Below the pieces are notes generated by a model that had not been told where the DNA came from, did no database searches, and saw only the letters and a program-made list of their open reading frames with translations. Made by a program: the position numbers and the translations under genes. From assembly GCA_030062745.1 (NCBI GenBank), contig CP099849.1:13862144-13926143 (forward strand): 64,000 nt of DNA. The letters run 5' to 3'. Source of the stretch: Capitulum mitella (taxonomy: Eukaryota > Arthropoda > Thecostraca > Pollicipedomorpha > Pollicipedidae). This document shows positions 11,121-21,889 of the stretch, in pieces (the first letter of the stretch is position 1; each line of letters starts with the position of its first letter).

Positions 11121-11158
11121 GAACACAGTTAATATGTACATATATATTAACTGTGTTC
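11121..11158. repeat. Perfect 15-bp hairpin
   Basis: The arm GAACACAGTTAATAT (11121-11135) is matched exactly by its reverse complement (11144-11158) across an 8-base loop. It lies in family C, just before a TA-rich stretch. Confidence 0.95.
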
Positions 11159-11197
11159 TGTATACCTGTAATATATATGTAGAGATATATGAATATA

Positions 11198-11640
11198 GAT
11201 ATATATGCTTATCAGTGTGCCAGACGTGTTTTTATTAGGGTCTTTGAATGCATATTTCATGCACATCGACATGTTGCAAAGCAAATCTATACCAGGTCAC
11301 AATAAAAATTCATCTTGACCTTTAATGTCCTTGACCTGCGCCAACTCTGGTATATATAAGCGTGTCAATGTGCGCAATTTGTTTTTCTTGGGGTCTTCGA
11401 ATGCACATTTCACACAGATCGACATTGGTGCAAAGCAAATCTATACCAGGTCGCAAAATAGTTGACCTTCAATGGCCTTGACCTGCACTGACTCTGATAA
11501 ATATAAGCGTATTAATGCGCGCAATATGTTTTTCTTTGGGTCTTTGAATGCATATTTCATGCAAGCCGACATGTTGCAAAGCAAATTTGGATCAGGTCAC
11601 AAGCTGGTTGACCTTGACCTTTGGTAACCTTGGCCCTAAC
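11198..11640 (+). repeat. Three tandem units of about 150 bp
   Basis: The phrase GGGTCTTTGAATGC, or a close variant, starts at 11238, 11391 and 11538 (steps of 153 and 147). Each is followed by GCAAAGCAAAT and a GACC-rich segment. Units are about 80 percent alike by eye. They lie inside family C and each carries TGACCT or AGGTCA hexamers. Confidence 0.85.
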
Positions 11641-11986
11641 TGACCCCGGATTTTGTCTTGGTACATCTATCACGTTTGCCTGAATGATGTCGGCTGATTA
11701 TGCTCAAACAGTAATCTTACATAGAACGCTAGTCCTTTCGCAAAGTTCCCATTTGTCAGAGGCAACCGTTATTGTCGTTAGGTTTCTTTGACTTGAAATG
11801 CTTCAAACTTAAAAAACTACCGGCCGGTTTTCGATTTTCTACGTCAATAGACGAGTTATTCAATTGCCATAAATGCCAGAAAGCAAAAGCAATTAGCTCC
11901 GGTCCGTTCTCGAGATTTTCAAGAAAAAAAGGTGGGGGGGTGCACAAAAGTGCCCCCACTTTCACTGAGGCGGGGTGTTTCATTAA

Positions 11987-12311
11987 ATCAAATGATTTAA
12001 CGAGCGTCTTAACTCTGGTGGGACGGAGGAATGGTTGGTTGTCGCGTCCCATGAGGCTTTTTGTAGACTGTAGCCAGTAAACAGCTTACCTCAGGAAACT
12101 GAAATTTATGGTATCGGACCTAACCTTTTCTATACAACTTTTCCAGCAGCCTTTGGTCTAAGTCACGTCATGCCCTGAGTTCTGATGCCATTCTGAAGGG
12201 CTCACAAACCTAAATACATTTGTGTTTTTCCGAACAGCCTTGGCGAGATTGGATAAGTGTTTGATGTATGGCTACGTACACACCAGTAAAAGCATATTTC
12301 GGGCAAGAATG
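11987..12311. other. Unassigned sequence
   Basis: Short spacer between family C and family B copies. No feature seen. Confidence 0.4.
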
Positions 12312-12315
12312 TTAA

Positions 12316-13532
12316 TCCGCGTACAGCCGTCGGTCCGTTTCGAGCACGGGCGACTGGGAGGGGGCAGTTCGCCGCCCCCCCTTCTAAGTCACGAACGGTT
12401 GGTCACACGATCAAAATAAGCATACCCATGGAAAGCTTGTGACGAGTAGAGCCCGGAACTGGTCCCATTTTTAGTTTTATATAATATGTAAGCAATTTAC
12501 ACCATATATATGTTTTCTCATAGCCGATTGCATGAGACCGAGAAATGGCCTGAATCTCAAGGGCTGTGACTAATAACGCATACGTAAAGGCACCAGCGCA
12601 CAGGTAAAGGTCCGCGGATGCCGATACACGTCTAATTTCCCCAGAGTTGTTCAATATATACGCCGAAACGTTGAGTTAAAGACACGGCAATTCTCCCGCC
12701 AGCTGTCGGTGTGCGCTGCTGCCGTATGCGGTAACAAATTGACAGGAACTAATTTTAGCGTTCCTTTATTTTCGCGAAAAAAGGCTATGTATGTGAATTT
12801 TATAGATCTTAGTGATTCTTGTGATGGTTTTTCATGTTTAAATTTTGGAAAAATTAATTGGTTACCAGTCTACATAACTGGCGGAGCTTTATTCGCGAGA
12901 GCCTGTTAATTTCCAAAATATGCTACTTTTTCAAACTTTGTTGAGGTTGCTGGTATTACTTACGTCTGTGCAAGCTAGTTCTGCCATGTTCTACCCATTC
13001 TGAGTAATTCATCGTCGATTTTGACAGTGGTACATTTTGGCTCACTGCAGTTATTCGTGACCTGATCTCAGGTCAATGGCTGGAAGTCATTGATAATTTG
13101 CCTAATGACGGTAACTAAATGTCTGCTTGACTCCACACTAAAAATGTTATGAAATATTCCGTCAATTTCCGGAAAAAACGGCGACATGTCTTAAAAATGG
13201 GCTTGACCTTAGGTCAATGACACGGAAAATTCCGAAAAATCTGAGACAGCTGATTTGTTGCATCTATCACGATCACTAATCCCTGAAAGTATTATTGAGA
13301 TACCTTGTTTTGCAAAAACGTTAGCGGGCGCTAAACTTTTTTGAACATAGGTCTGTTTGACCTGACCTAGGTCAAGCACCTGATCTGACCTGAGGTCAAA
13401 ATTTTGATACGAGATGTAAAATTGATGAAGCAAAAGGTGCACGACGTTTCGTGACTCTGTGTTTGCCCGTTCTCTCGCAATCCCAGAAAAACCTAGGGGG
13501 GGCAGTTAACTGCCCCCCTAGTCGGGGACGGG
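12316..13532 (+). mobile_element. Family B TTAA-type repeat, copy 1
   Basis: TTAA stands on the left at 12312-12315 and on the right at 13533-13536, enclosing 1217 bp. A G-run/C-run hairpin (about 12358-12380) lies inside the left end, and GGGGGGGCAGTTAACTGCCCCC near 13495-13518 inside the right. The body aligns over most of its length with 53547-54789 and its 3' third with 49697-50054. The right terminus read inward (CCCGTCCCCGACTAG) resembles the left terminus of the 53547 copy. It includes a perfect TGACCTAGGTCA palindrome (13363-13374). No transposase is encoded. Confidence 0.75.
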
Positions 13533-13536
13533 TTAA

Positions 13537-14279
13537 TGGCCTAATGGAATTCAAGTTTTCATCACTGACATTAAATTACCTGGAATTGGTTCTGAACTAT
13601 TTCAAGAGAACTCTTCGTTTTTTCTTTCAGTGATGGAAATGATTTAACGCTTCAAAACATGGCTTCCCGGCTGTAATAAAAAAATGACTACGACGCTAAC
13701 AAAGAGCGGGGCAAGCAAAAGGCATTACTGTATTTCCCAGTATTTCAGGAGTCACCGGCCGTTAATTCAACAGTCAACGAGCCTAGATACTTTGTTTGTT
13801 TATTTTTTTAAGGATAATTGTTTTGACTACATTTGAAACCTGCGTGGTGGTTCTGTGAATACAGTAACAATAGGGAGTCATTTTACATTTTGGAACGAAA
13901 ACGGCATGCCGCAAAAATATGGTTCAGTTATACGATATGTCTTACCGGGAAGGCGATTAGAAAACAAATCACTATCGTGACTTTCACGTCCGCCAGGGGC
14001 TTGTCCTCGACTTTGACTCATCCTTCCAGTTATATTATCTAAAGCCTACGATCACGACCGAAGTGACTGATGCCATCGAACGCGACAACAGTGACAAACA
14101 AGTCGCGATACGTCGCACTTCTGTCATCCTCAGACAAAAATATACGGAATTTAATCTCCTCGCGACAGATAAGCGACAAGATGACGCAGGGCGAGGTAAC
14201 AGCGAAATACTAATCACGAAACTGTCTCGAGGACTGTAAAAATTGTCTAGTTTCAAGGCAAAGAACAAAATTAGCCCGC
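13537..14279. other. Unassigned sequence
   Basis: No gene, repeat or RNA was recognised between the family B copy and the SINE. Confidence 0.4.
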
Positions 14280-14290
14280 AGCTTACTTGA
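14280..14290. repeat. Left target-site duplication of SINE copy 1
   Basis: The 11 bases AGCTTACTTGA recur exactly at 14476-14486 and bracket the SINE, the mark of LINE-driven insertion. Confidence 0.85.
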
Positions 14291-14475
14291 AAAGTGTGGT
14301 GGGGGGCGACGCAGTGTAGTAGTTACCATGCTCGCCTTACGACCGAAAGGCCCCGGGTTCGAGTACGAATGACAGCGACATTTCGCCGTCCCTTGCGACA
14401 ACCGGTGTGAGGGGTTGCGACAGTAAATGACTGGTAGTCGAGGGCGTCGTTAAATAACCCAATAATCAACCAACC
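14291..14475 (+). mobile_element. tRNA-derived SINE, copy 1
   Basis: This 185-bp element has a tRNA-like head: a box A-like stretch near 14305-14322 (GACGCAGTGTAGTAG), a plausible anticodon-arm region, and box B GGTTCGAGTAC at 14356-14366. These are the two internal RNA polymerase III promoter boxes. A unique body follows (ACATTTCGCCG, GGTTGCGACAG), then a tail of AATAATCAACCAACC. An exact 11-bp target duplication brackets it. Copy 2 at 49425-49566 shares head and body. The retrotransposing LINE partner is not identified. Confidence 0.85.
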
Positions 14476-14486
14476 AGCTTACTTGA
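14476..14486. repeat. Right target-site duplication of SINE copy 1
   Basis: Exact repeat of 14280-14290. Confidence 0.85.
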
Positions 14487-14825
14487 GGGGAACACCTCAA
14501 CATAACGCCTGGAGATCCTTGATGAGGATCCAGACCCAACTTTTCAGAAATTTTGACGAAATGGCTGTGTCACCGACTGAAAATAAACGGCCTCTGACAT
14601 GCTTTTCTTAGACTTCCATGACTCTCGTTAATGTCTAGGCGTATACATGGCGATATATTTACGGAGTTTTAAGTCAACTTCGTGTTCCCTGTGTCCCATT
14701 TATCTTTGTGCTGTTTTCAGTACATGCATGACGTCACGTGCTAACACACCAGTCAGTGAATGTTATCAGAAGACCCATGTTTGCCTCGTATCAGTAGGTA
14801 GCAATAAAATCCACATTTGGATTAA

Positions 14826-15775
14826 CCTTATGCCCATAACCATAGCGCTCGGACGCATTTCCGCATGATGGGGCTTATCTGCCCCCCCCCCCTGAGATCT
14901 CGAGCGCTACCCGTCCGATTTCAGTGCAACACAGGACAGTCTACTTGTCATGAGCGATATGCTTACATCATAACATACTGGACATGTAAACTACAGTTTC
15001 ATCGAAAGAGGTTTTGAAAATCCTGAAAAAAATTTCACAGGGGACCAAAAAATTAGAATGGGTGTATCATTGGACTTGTTATAACTCTGTTGTTTATGGA
15101 CCAATTTTAATGCAATTGGCATGAATCAAGAGCTAATAGAGGGAAATTTTCCTGTTGTCTCAAAGGTTTGGGATTTCGAGAAAATTCATAGTTGTTCACA
15201 GGGCTTGGGAAATGGGACAAATGCTTTGTTTAAAAACTGGATTAACATAAATGTAAACATATGTCTTTACCTTTCACTAGTCATGATGTATTTAAAAGTA
15301 CAAATCGTATTACATTGATAGTATAATAGGCACAGGCGGTGCCAGGGACATGAAAAAAGAGGGGCCGTCATGGTGTCAAGCTCATCAGTTGTACTTCCGA
15401 CCTTTGACTTTAAACGACCTCATACGACATCAGAGCCGCATGGATTGACATTGAGTTCATTTGGTAGTGTTTGAAAAGGTGTCCAACCATTTGAATTAAC
15501 TATATTCAAAAAGTGCCGTCTCTGGCCAGCGTGATATAGGGTGCGCGGAAGAACATTTTAGGTCATCGCTCCGTGATTGCAACCCAACCTGCTATCAACC
15601 TGAAACTTGAAACGCAAATAAAGGGCATTGTTTTGATTCGGATTCGTCCTGGATTTTGTATTTGGAGGGTCGGTGGCAAAAAAAAATTTCAATAAAAAAA
15701 ATTGACTTTTGACTTAGAACTGACCTTGTGCAGTGACCTCACATCTACGATTCTTGTTTTGTGTTTGCGCAGTTA
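14826..15775 (+). mobile_element. Family A TTAA-type repeat, copy 2 (3' end missing)
   Basis: TTAA at 14822-14825 is followed by CCTTATGCCC, a diverged family terminus, then a C-run arm near 14880, GAGATCTCGAG, the GTTGTTTATGGA block near 15090, and further stretches matching 21120-21600 (GTGCCAGGGACATGAAAAA, and the TTTAGGTCATCGCTCCGTGA region). The match ends near 15775, before the normal 3' end. A reversed copy of a family 3' end follows at once. Confidence 0.75.
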
Positions 15776-15890
15776 GATAACCCTGTTCTGTGTTAGAAAA
15801 CAGATTCCGCCCCCCCCCCCTCTCTGGTTTTTTCGTTAGCCATTTCCAGGCTTTTGGGAGCTGCTTTACGATGTCTCCAAGAGACGACGG
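15776..15890 (-). mobile_element. Family A 3' end in reverse orientation
   Basis: Read on the minus strand, this matches the last 120 bases of the reference copy: GCCTGGAAATGGC, an A-rich stretch, a G-run/C-run region and a CCCTGTT-like terminus. It is joined directly to the truncated plus-oriented copy 2. Similarity fades beyond about 15890. Confidence 0.6.
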
Positions 15891-17631
15891 CGTGTGATAT
15901 AAAAGCGCACAGCCCCGAAAAATCTTACTGTAAAATCTACGAACCATGTACACTTTAATCCCTCCGCGTCAGACTTCGCAAAAGACAGCAAGTTCCAAAA
16001 ATGACCGAGAGGAAGCTGCAGCTGACGCATGGAGGAAATGCCTAGTTGACAGCCCAACATCGACTTCCCATTCTCGAGAATCCGTTTCTTCCGGCAGATC
16101 TTTTTTAATCCGGATTTCCCAATCCGGAAACATAAATGTGGTGTTTTCAAGCAAATCCAGTTTGAAGGCTAACCCGAAATAGAAGGCAATCCGGGTTTGC
16201 TACTGCTATGAAAGCGGGATAATATTTTGACTCTGTTTGCCTTTGCTGTCAGAAAATAAATTTTGGATGTTTTTTTATTACAAATGTGTTCGGAACATCC
16301 ATTTTACCCTATACAAGATTGCCGGGCATATTCAAGGTTGGGACAGCAGATAAAGACGGTCTTCGTACACGATTACACTCTGATCTGACAGAGTTTACAT
16401 TACAGAGTTTACAATCTGACAGACGATTACATAAGATCTGACCAAGGATTAAGCAACTCAATTGCAGATCTCGCTCATAGTCACTGGGTCTGGAATGTTT
16501 AGAGCATACTGTATTCCAATATTGTCATCTTCTGGGCCAACGCATGTATATACATGCTAGCAGCCACGTCTTAACATTAGAAGGGATGCAATGGAAAAAT
16601 ATTCTTTCGTGTCATTTGATGCGTTGGATGAACTGCATCAGCCCAACGGAACCATGAAACTTTGGGACCCCGCATAGCGCATTTCGGCATGATTTGATAC
16701 CACGGCATGCTTTTCTAGCTGGCACTTGTGGTGTCGGCCAGAAAAGAGCGATCAGAGCCGGCAAAGTAATAACACCCGCAGACTAGCACCCCCAGCCTGC
16801 TGCGGCGACCATAACTTTTGGTCTTATGTTTGCTGGCTCTTATAGCCTGCTGCGCTGGTTTTGTCCCCAAAGTCCACATGATAAGCCTTTCCACTGTTAC
16901 AGTTTGCCGTGATGGAAACGGATCCAGACCCGATGTTTGGTGGCTGGTCGGGCAGCGGCAACGTGCTCTGCTCGACGGGACTCTCGGCCCAACATTTGGC
17001 GGCTCACCGGGCCCGCCGGTCTCCTGAGCTCATCACAGATGACGCGATTCGCCGTTAAGCTGGCTGTCAAGCAATGAATCAAAAAGATGGGGTTGTCCGC
17101 GCTGACCTTGGAGAAGATTAGTCACGCCATGGGGTTCGCTGGTCAATGTACTGGAGAGGAACTAAATGGCCATCGTATAGTGGTAATCACTGAGGGACAT
17201 CAAAACGTCAATAAATGGTGAAATGTCCAGACTGGGGACGTTATTTCTTTTTCGATATTTCAAAGCAGAGGTTACCTACCTTGGAATTTCCCATCAAATA
17301 CAATGGATTTATTAGCACCCTAATGCATTTTGATAAGGCTACGTTAGTACATCTGGTAAAACAAAAGTCAAATATATTGGACAAATACATGGAAAATGTA
17401 CATGTAACACTTGCACATGCATTGGCAATGGCCCATCGAAAAAATAAAGGGCAGAAACAGAAAGATGGTTTACTTTTGGTCACCACTAGTTAGATCGCCA
17501 CTGATATTTTGTAATGTACTGGTTCCGGTATCTAGTTCATAGGTACTGAAATTAGGCTAGCCAATCGGTCAAAACCGAGTGAAAGATACCCAAAAGTTCT
17601 CTCCTCTATGTTTGAGATCATGAATGCGCTA
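15891..17631. other. Unassigned sequence
   Basis: Frames up to about 94 codons occur on both strands (for example 15866-16150 minus), but none has a known motif or splice context that I trust. No repeat was seen. Confidence 0.4.
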
Positions 17632-17950
17632 CTGCTCCAAAAATATGTTAAGGAATGTCTTGAGACTAATTTTAGGCCAAGCGATTGATATCGAGGTCAA
17701 GGCAAGTACGTGCGTCGTCGCATGCTTCATGACAGAAATCCATTTCACACTTTTCATTTCACACTTTTTCACTCTTCCTACATTTTTGTCATCCTCCAAA
17801 AATACTTCCAAGAATGTCTTGACACTAATTTTAGGCCAAACCATTGATATCGGGGTCAAGGCAAGTTCGTGCGTCGCCGTATGTTTCATGACAAAAATCC
17901 GCCATTTTGCGTTTTGCCATCCTCCTTTCACGGTTCTCCGGCACTCGCCA
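17632..17950 (+). repeat. Two-unit tandem duplication, period 159
   Basis: The block containing GAATGTCTTGA, CTAATTTTAGGCCAA, GATATCG and CAAGGCAAGT occurs at about 17632-17750 and again at 17791-17905, offset by 159 bases, with roughly 85 percent identity. Open frames on both strands repeat the same peptide twice because of it. Confidence 0.9.
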
Positions 17951-18102
17951 CCAATGCTTTTGATTACTTTTGCAAAATAAAAAAGTTAGTTCATATTAAA
18001 AGCTTTTGATTAAACCCACTATACTTTCTTAGCACGGTTTCACATTAGCTCGCTGTTGGTAAATATTGCAATTCAGACTGTACCTTTAAGGACAAGATAA
18101 TG
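17951..18102. other. Unassigned spacer
   Basis: AT-rich, no feature seen. Confidence 0.4.
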
Positions 18103-18110
18103 GCGATGCA
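18103..18110. repeat. Left 8-bp target duplication
   Basis: GCGATGCA, compared with GCGAGGCA at 18710-18717, one mismatch in eight. Confidence 0.55.
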
Positions 18111-18709
18111 CACGGGCGGATCCAGGATTTCGCCAAAGGGGGAGGGCGAATGGCCAGCGCGGGACCACTCCCCGCCGGGCCTCCCATTTCTTTTTTTTTT
18201 GCTCCTCAGATATGAAAAAACGTTGATCTACTTGGGTCCTGCCTGAAATATTCCATGCGATTTTGCATTTTTTATGATGTAAACTAACCGACAGAATTCA
18301 CGTGCGTCACCTCCTTCGATAAAATTTTTGTGCTTTGTTCTCCCACAAAATCGCCGAAATTTGATAACAACGGCGGGTTTTTAGGCGGTTGTGTCCCTCT
18401 CTCTAATTCAAATGTCGTGCCGGTGTTTAGATCAGGAGCCCCTTTGCCCCTTTCATAACTTCTGGAGGCTTTTTTGCCAGATTTTTTGATAGTGTTGGCT
18501 CGTCTGCCGTGTTAGAGCCCTCTGATGCTCCCAGGTTCCTCTTACAGTTTCGTTTGTCCCTCGGAACGTCTCAGGCGCTCCTTTGGCATTTTCAGGGACA
18601 TTTCGGGCAGTGCCATGGGTCCATCTGGTACTTCCAGTTTTTTTTTTTACTTTTCAGGCCTCAAAGAGGAGGGGGTAATTGCCCCTTTTCCCTCTTGGAC
18701 CCGCGCCTG
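18111..18709. mobile_element. Non-autonomous hAT-like MITE
   Basis: The left end CACGGGCGGATCCAGG faces the right end, whose inward reading is CAGGCGCGGGTCCAAG. Imperfect terminal inverted repeats of about 16 bp and a near-perfect 8-bp target duplication are the signature of hAT transposition. Many invertebrate MITEs begin with a CAGGGGCGGATCCAG-like motif (remembered, not searched). The 599-bp interior codes for nothing recognisable and would depend on a transposase encoded elsewhere. Confidence 0.65.
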
Positions 18710-18717
18710 GCGAGGCA

Positions 18718-19215
18718 CCACAAGTTTTCATATCTTTAGGGTTATTTGTATGAGGAAAGGAACATAATTATTCGTTGCTGTCTTCGACACTGTAGCACAC
18801 ACGAACAATCCTGAACAGCACATCCTCTGGTACCTTTAAGCCGCCTGTTCCACAACGGCGAATCACGACGCATATACCCTCTGACGTCACAGCTAGTGTA
18901 GTCGCTGTTTCCGGGCGGTTCGTGAGATAATTTGTTCCCATAACGCAAGTAAACGCCTAAACTTAATGCTTTGGGATTTTTTACGAAATCGTACGCAAAG
19001 ATTTTGATTTATGACTGTTACAAAAAATTAACAAAGTTGTATATCCACTTTTTACTTCAAAATACCTTTCCTGCCGCACAAAATGAAAAAAACAAGAACA
19101 TAACTGCTTCGTGAGCAGCTCCTATATCACTAAAACTAATTACAGAGCATTGAAAATTATGCAGTCGAATGAGTATTGAGCATCTGCCCTCTATTGGGCA
19201 CCTATACCTATAAGC
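18718..19215. other. Unassigned sequence
   Basis: No feature recognised. Confidence 0.4.
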
Positions 19216-20055
19216 AGTGATGGGCACAGCTAACCGAAAAGTTGACTTCGATAATCGCTAACCAGTTCACTCAAAAGTTAACTTCGATAACGTTAGAACC
19301 TCTAAACTACCACAATCTGAGCGGAAGTAAGCGATGTTTGTTAACCGCGAACTTTTATTATATGAATTTAACTTTGGTTTGGTTCTATTGGCGCGCCACC
19401 TAGCGCTGTCGGACACAAGGCTTTGCATTATTATTATTTTTTTTTTGTTAAAAATCTGAGTTTTTGGGGACCTAAGGACATGGCCATATTTGGAAAGTGC
19501 ATGAACTTTTCGGTGATGAAAGTTTTTCCTGTAGATCTGGAAATGGCGATAATGAGCTATTAATATGACCGATCTGTACGCATTTGTCCCTTGGCTCGAG
19601 GATTGGTGGTCCAGTGACGTCATGAATTCCAAGGCCGTTCCAAGTGTCCGTATCTGTAGCCTTTATGGCCCTAAACTGAACTGTAGAATTACACAATGCG
19701 GCTCAGCTTTTGCTGTGTCCAGTCGTGCCCTGTGTTTACACATTGTCAGTCAAAAGCGTGAATGACTGGTAGATACACTCACAACAGATTAAAACAAAGA
19801 TGCACGATTTTAGGGCTTACAAATGTTTTTGACTGCTTAACTTTACTTACCGGCTACACTAAACTGAACTTAAAAACTCAACTTAAACTTCACCGGCGAA
19901 AAATCTTAGGGGACGTAAAGTTAGCGGAACTAAAATTAGCAGAAGCTTATCGGTCCATTAATGGTTTTCAAAGTTAGCGAAAACGCTAATCCGCCAAAGA
20001 AACTTAGCTTCGCTAATTAGCCGTTAGCAGATTCGTCGCATCGTGCCAACGACGG
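19216..20055. mobile_element. Possible MITE with GCTAA-rich inverted ends
   Basis: The left end starts CAGTGATGGGCACAGCTAACC and has repeated GTTAACTTCGATAA-like words. The right end (about 19905-20055) has TTAGCGAAAACGCTAA and TTAGCTTCGCTAATTAGC, which are complementary in style. CAGTGATGGGC-type ends occur in some hAT-like MITEs. No convincing 8-bp duplication was found and the right edge is vague. Confidence 0.4.
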
Positions 20056-20667
20056 CCTGTAACACACCCTTTCATGATGCAAAGTTCAGGTATAGCAACG
20101 GGAAAAGAACGTAGTAATTTCTTCAAGGCATTCTGGCATTTTCATTAGGGCAAATATCGATCAAGGGATGAAAGTCTCCTCACCAGAGTAGTTTATTGCT
20201 GAATACAATACGCAGGCTTTTTACCTTTTCAGTAAGAGTGATAAATTACATTATCAAATACCATCAAACTCTGAACTACTTTTGGATCTTTGTGCTACTC
20301 CATGTTATGCGTCCTTGTAAACTCGTGGTCCTCAGGAACGAACATGGCGTCCAACCTTGAATCCATCACTGCAAATAAGATGGCCGCCGATGCGGCTGCC
20401 GGCCGTTCAGGATCATGTGAATAAGCGGGAAAAAGCTGAGAATTCCTGAACTTCACTCATTTTTCTGGCCCGCTTCACAGATGACGATAGGATGGACTGG
20501 TTTTCATGTCCTTTACCTGACACGTTTTTTGTTTGCTTTGTTTGTTTTCCGTGACGTCAAAGTGTAGTTCGCTCAAAGCTCGGTAATTAGCTGAACATTG
20601 TCGGGTCCCGAATTCAACGGAACAAACAGTCGGGACGTGAGAAACACGTATAATGTAACCTGACCTC
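20056..20667. other. Unassigned sequence
   Basis: No feature recognised up to the TTAA at 20668-20671. Confidence 0.4.
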
Positions 20668-20671
20668 TTAA

Positions 20672-21889
20672 CCCTATTCCCGGAGGGCTAGACGGTATGG
20701 TCGATTCCTGGCAGGGTGGGTGGGTTCAGCCCCCCCCCTGAGATCTCGAGAACTATACGTCCAATTTCATTGCAACACACAGCAATCGATTGGCCATGAC
20801 GTGAACTACATTTTTATAAAAAGAAATTTTCAAAATTTTGAAAGGCGCGGGCGCACGGGGGCAAAAATGTCAAAATGGGGGTATTTTTGGACTTCTTATA
20901 GCTCCGTTGTTTATGGACACTGATTTTGATGAAACTGGCATGCATCGAGAGGTTATTGATTAGACTTTTACCATTGGTACACACATCTGAAATTTTGGGA
21001 AAATTCATGGGCGTTCACAGGGTTTCAAAAATAGGAGGCTTAGTTTTTTTAACAAATGAATAAACAAAAAAGGCAAAAACACTTTTTTTGGCTTCTGCTA
21101 GTCATGTTATGCTAAAGAAGTACAAATCGTATTACAATGTTTGTATAAGGTTAGCATAAGACAGTGCCAGGGACATGAAAAATGGGAAACTGTCATGGTC
21201 ACACGTTCTTCAGATCAACTTGTGACCTTTGACCTTAAATGACCTCCAGAGACCTTGGAGTCACTTGGAATGATCTCATGTGCATTTATTATTATCTGTA
21301 AACGTTTTCAATCATTTGAATTTACTCTATTTCAAAATTTCATTTTATGGTCATTGCGATGTAGGGTATGCGCCCTAACATTTTAGGTCATAGCTCCGTG
21401 ACCCGACCTGATATCAAGCTGAAACTTGATACACAAGTAGAGGCAACTTTCCATGTCATACATACATTCCGGGTTTGGCATTTGAAAAAAAAAACACCGC
21501 AAAAATTATTGCAAGAAAATACATCTTGACTTTTGACCTTGACTTGACCTTATGAAGTGACCTCAGACAAACAAAATTACATCTGCACATTGCCCAATTA
21601 TTTACCTTTTCATCCATATAAAGTTTTAAGTTCTATCTTAAAAACGCTATTTTTGGCAGACATTTTCTTTTACCCTCAACATGGCCAAAAATGGCCTGAG
21701 GTGCCTCCCAAAAACGTTGCTTGACTCCGCCCCTGAGCAAAATAAAATTTTGAAATTTTGTCACGGCACGTAGATAGGATAGCTATTAAAAGTGACCAAG
21801 TTTCGTGAAGCTGCGTCAAAAAGCCTGGAATTGGCAAGCAAAAAACCTGATGGGGGCGAATTCAGCCCCCCCCCCTGCCGGAAATAGGG
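20672..21889 (+). mobile_element. Family A TTAA-type element, complete reference copy
   Basis: TTAA flanks both sides (20668-20671 and 21890-21893). The left terminus reads CCCTATTCCCGGAGGG and the right terminus read inward is CCCTATTTCCGGCAGG, an inverted repeat of about 14-16 bp. Just inside each end lies a hairpin with a G-run on one arm and a C-run on the other (about 20712-20740 and 21851-21875). Target TTAA and CCC-starting ends fit piggyBac-like transposition. The interior (1218 bp in all) codes for nothing recognisable but holds a palindrome at 20828-20843 and clusters of TGACCT. It is a non-autonomous element. Confidence 0.85.
20828..20843. repeat. Conserved 16-bp palindrome of family A
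   Basis: TTTCAAAATTTTGAAA sits 156 bases from the left end here, 156 in copy 1 and 158 in copy 4, in sequence that has otherwise drifted. Confidence 0.85.

Larger units (their letters stand above)
10498..11982 (+). mobile_element. Candidate TTAA-type repeat, family C
   Basis: The 3' edge is TTAA (11983-11986), preceded 30-60 bases inside by a GGGGGTGCAC/GTGCCCCC hairpin (about 11933-11960). The left end has the matching GGGGGCAC/GTGCCCCC hairpin at about 10543-10562. A TTAG at 10494-10497 is the best left flank, but this boundary is weak. The body holds many GGTCA hexamers, a perfect 15-base-pair hairpin (11121-11158) and three tandem units. No second copy occurs in the window, so the family rests on architecture shared with A and B. 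Confidence 0.45.
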
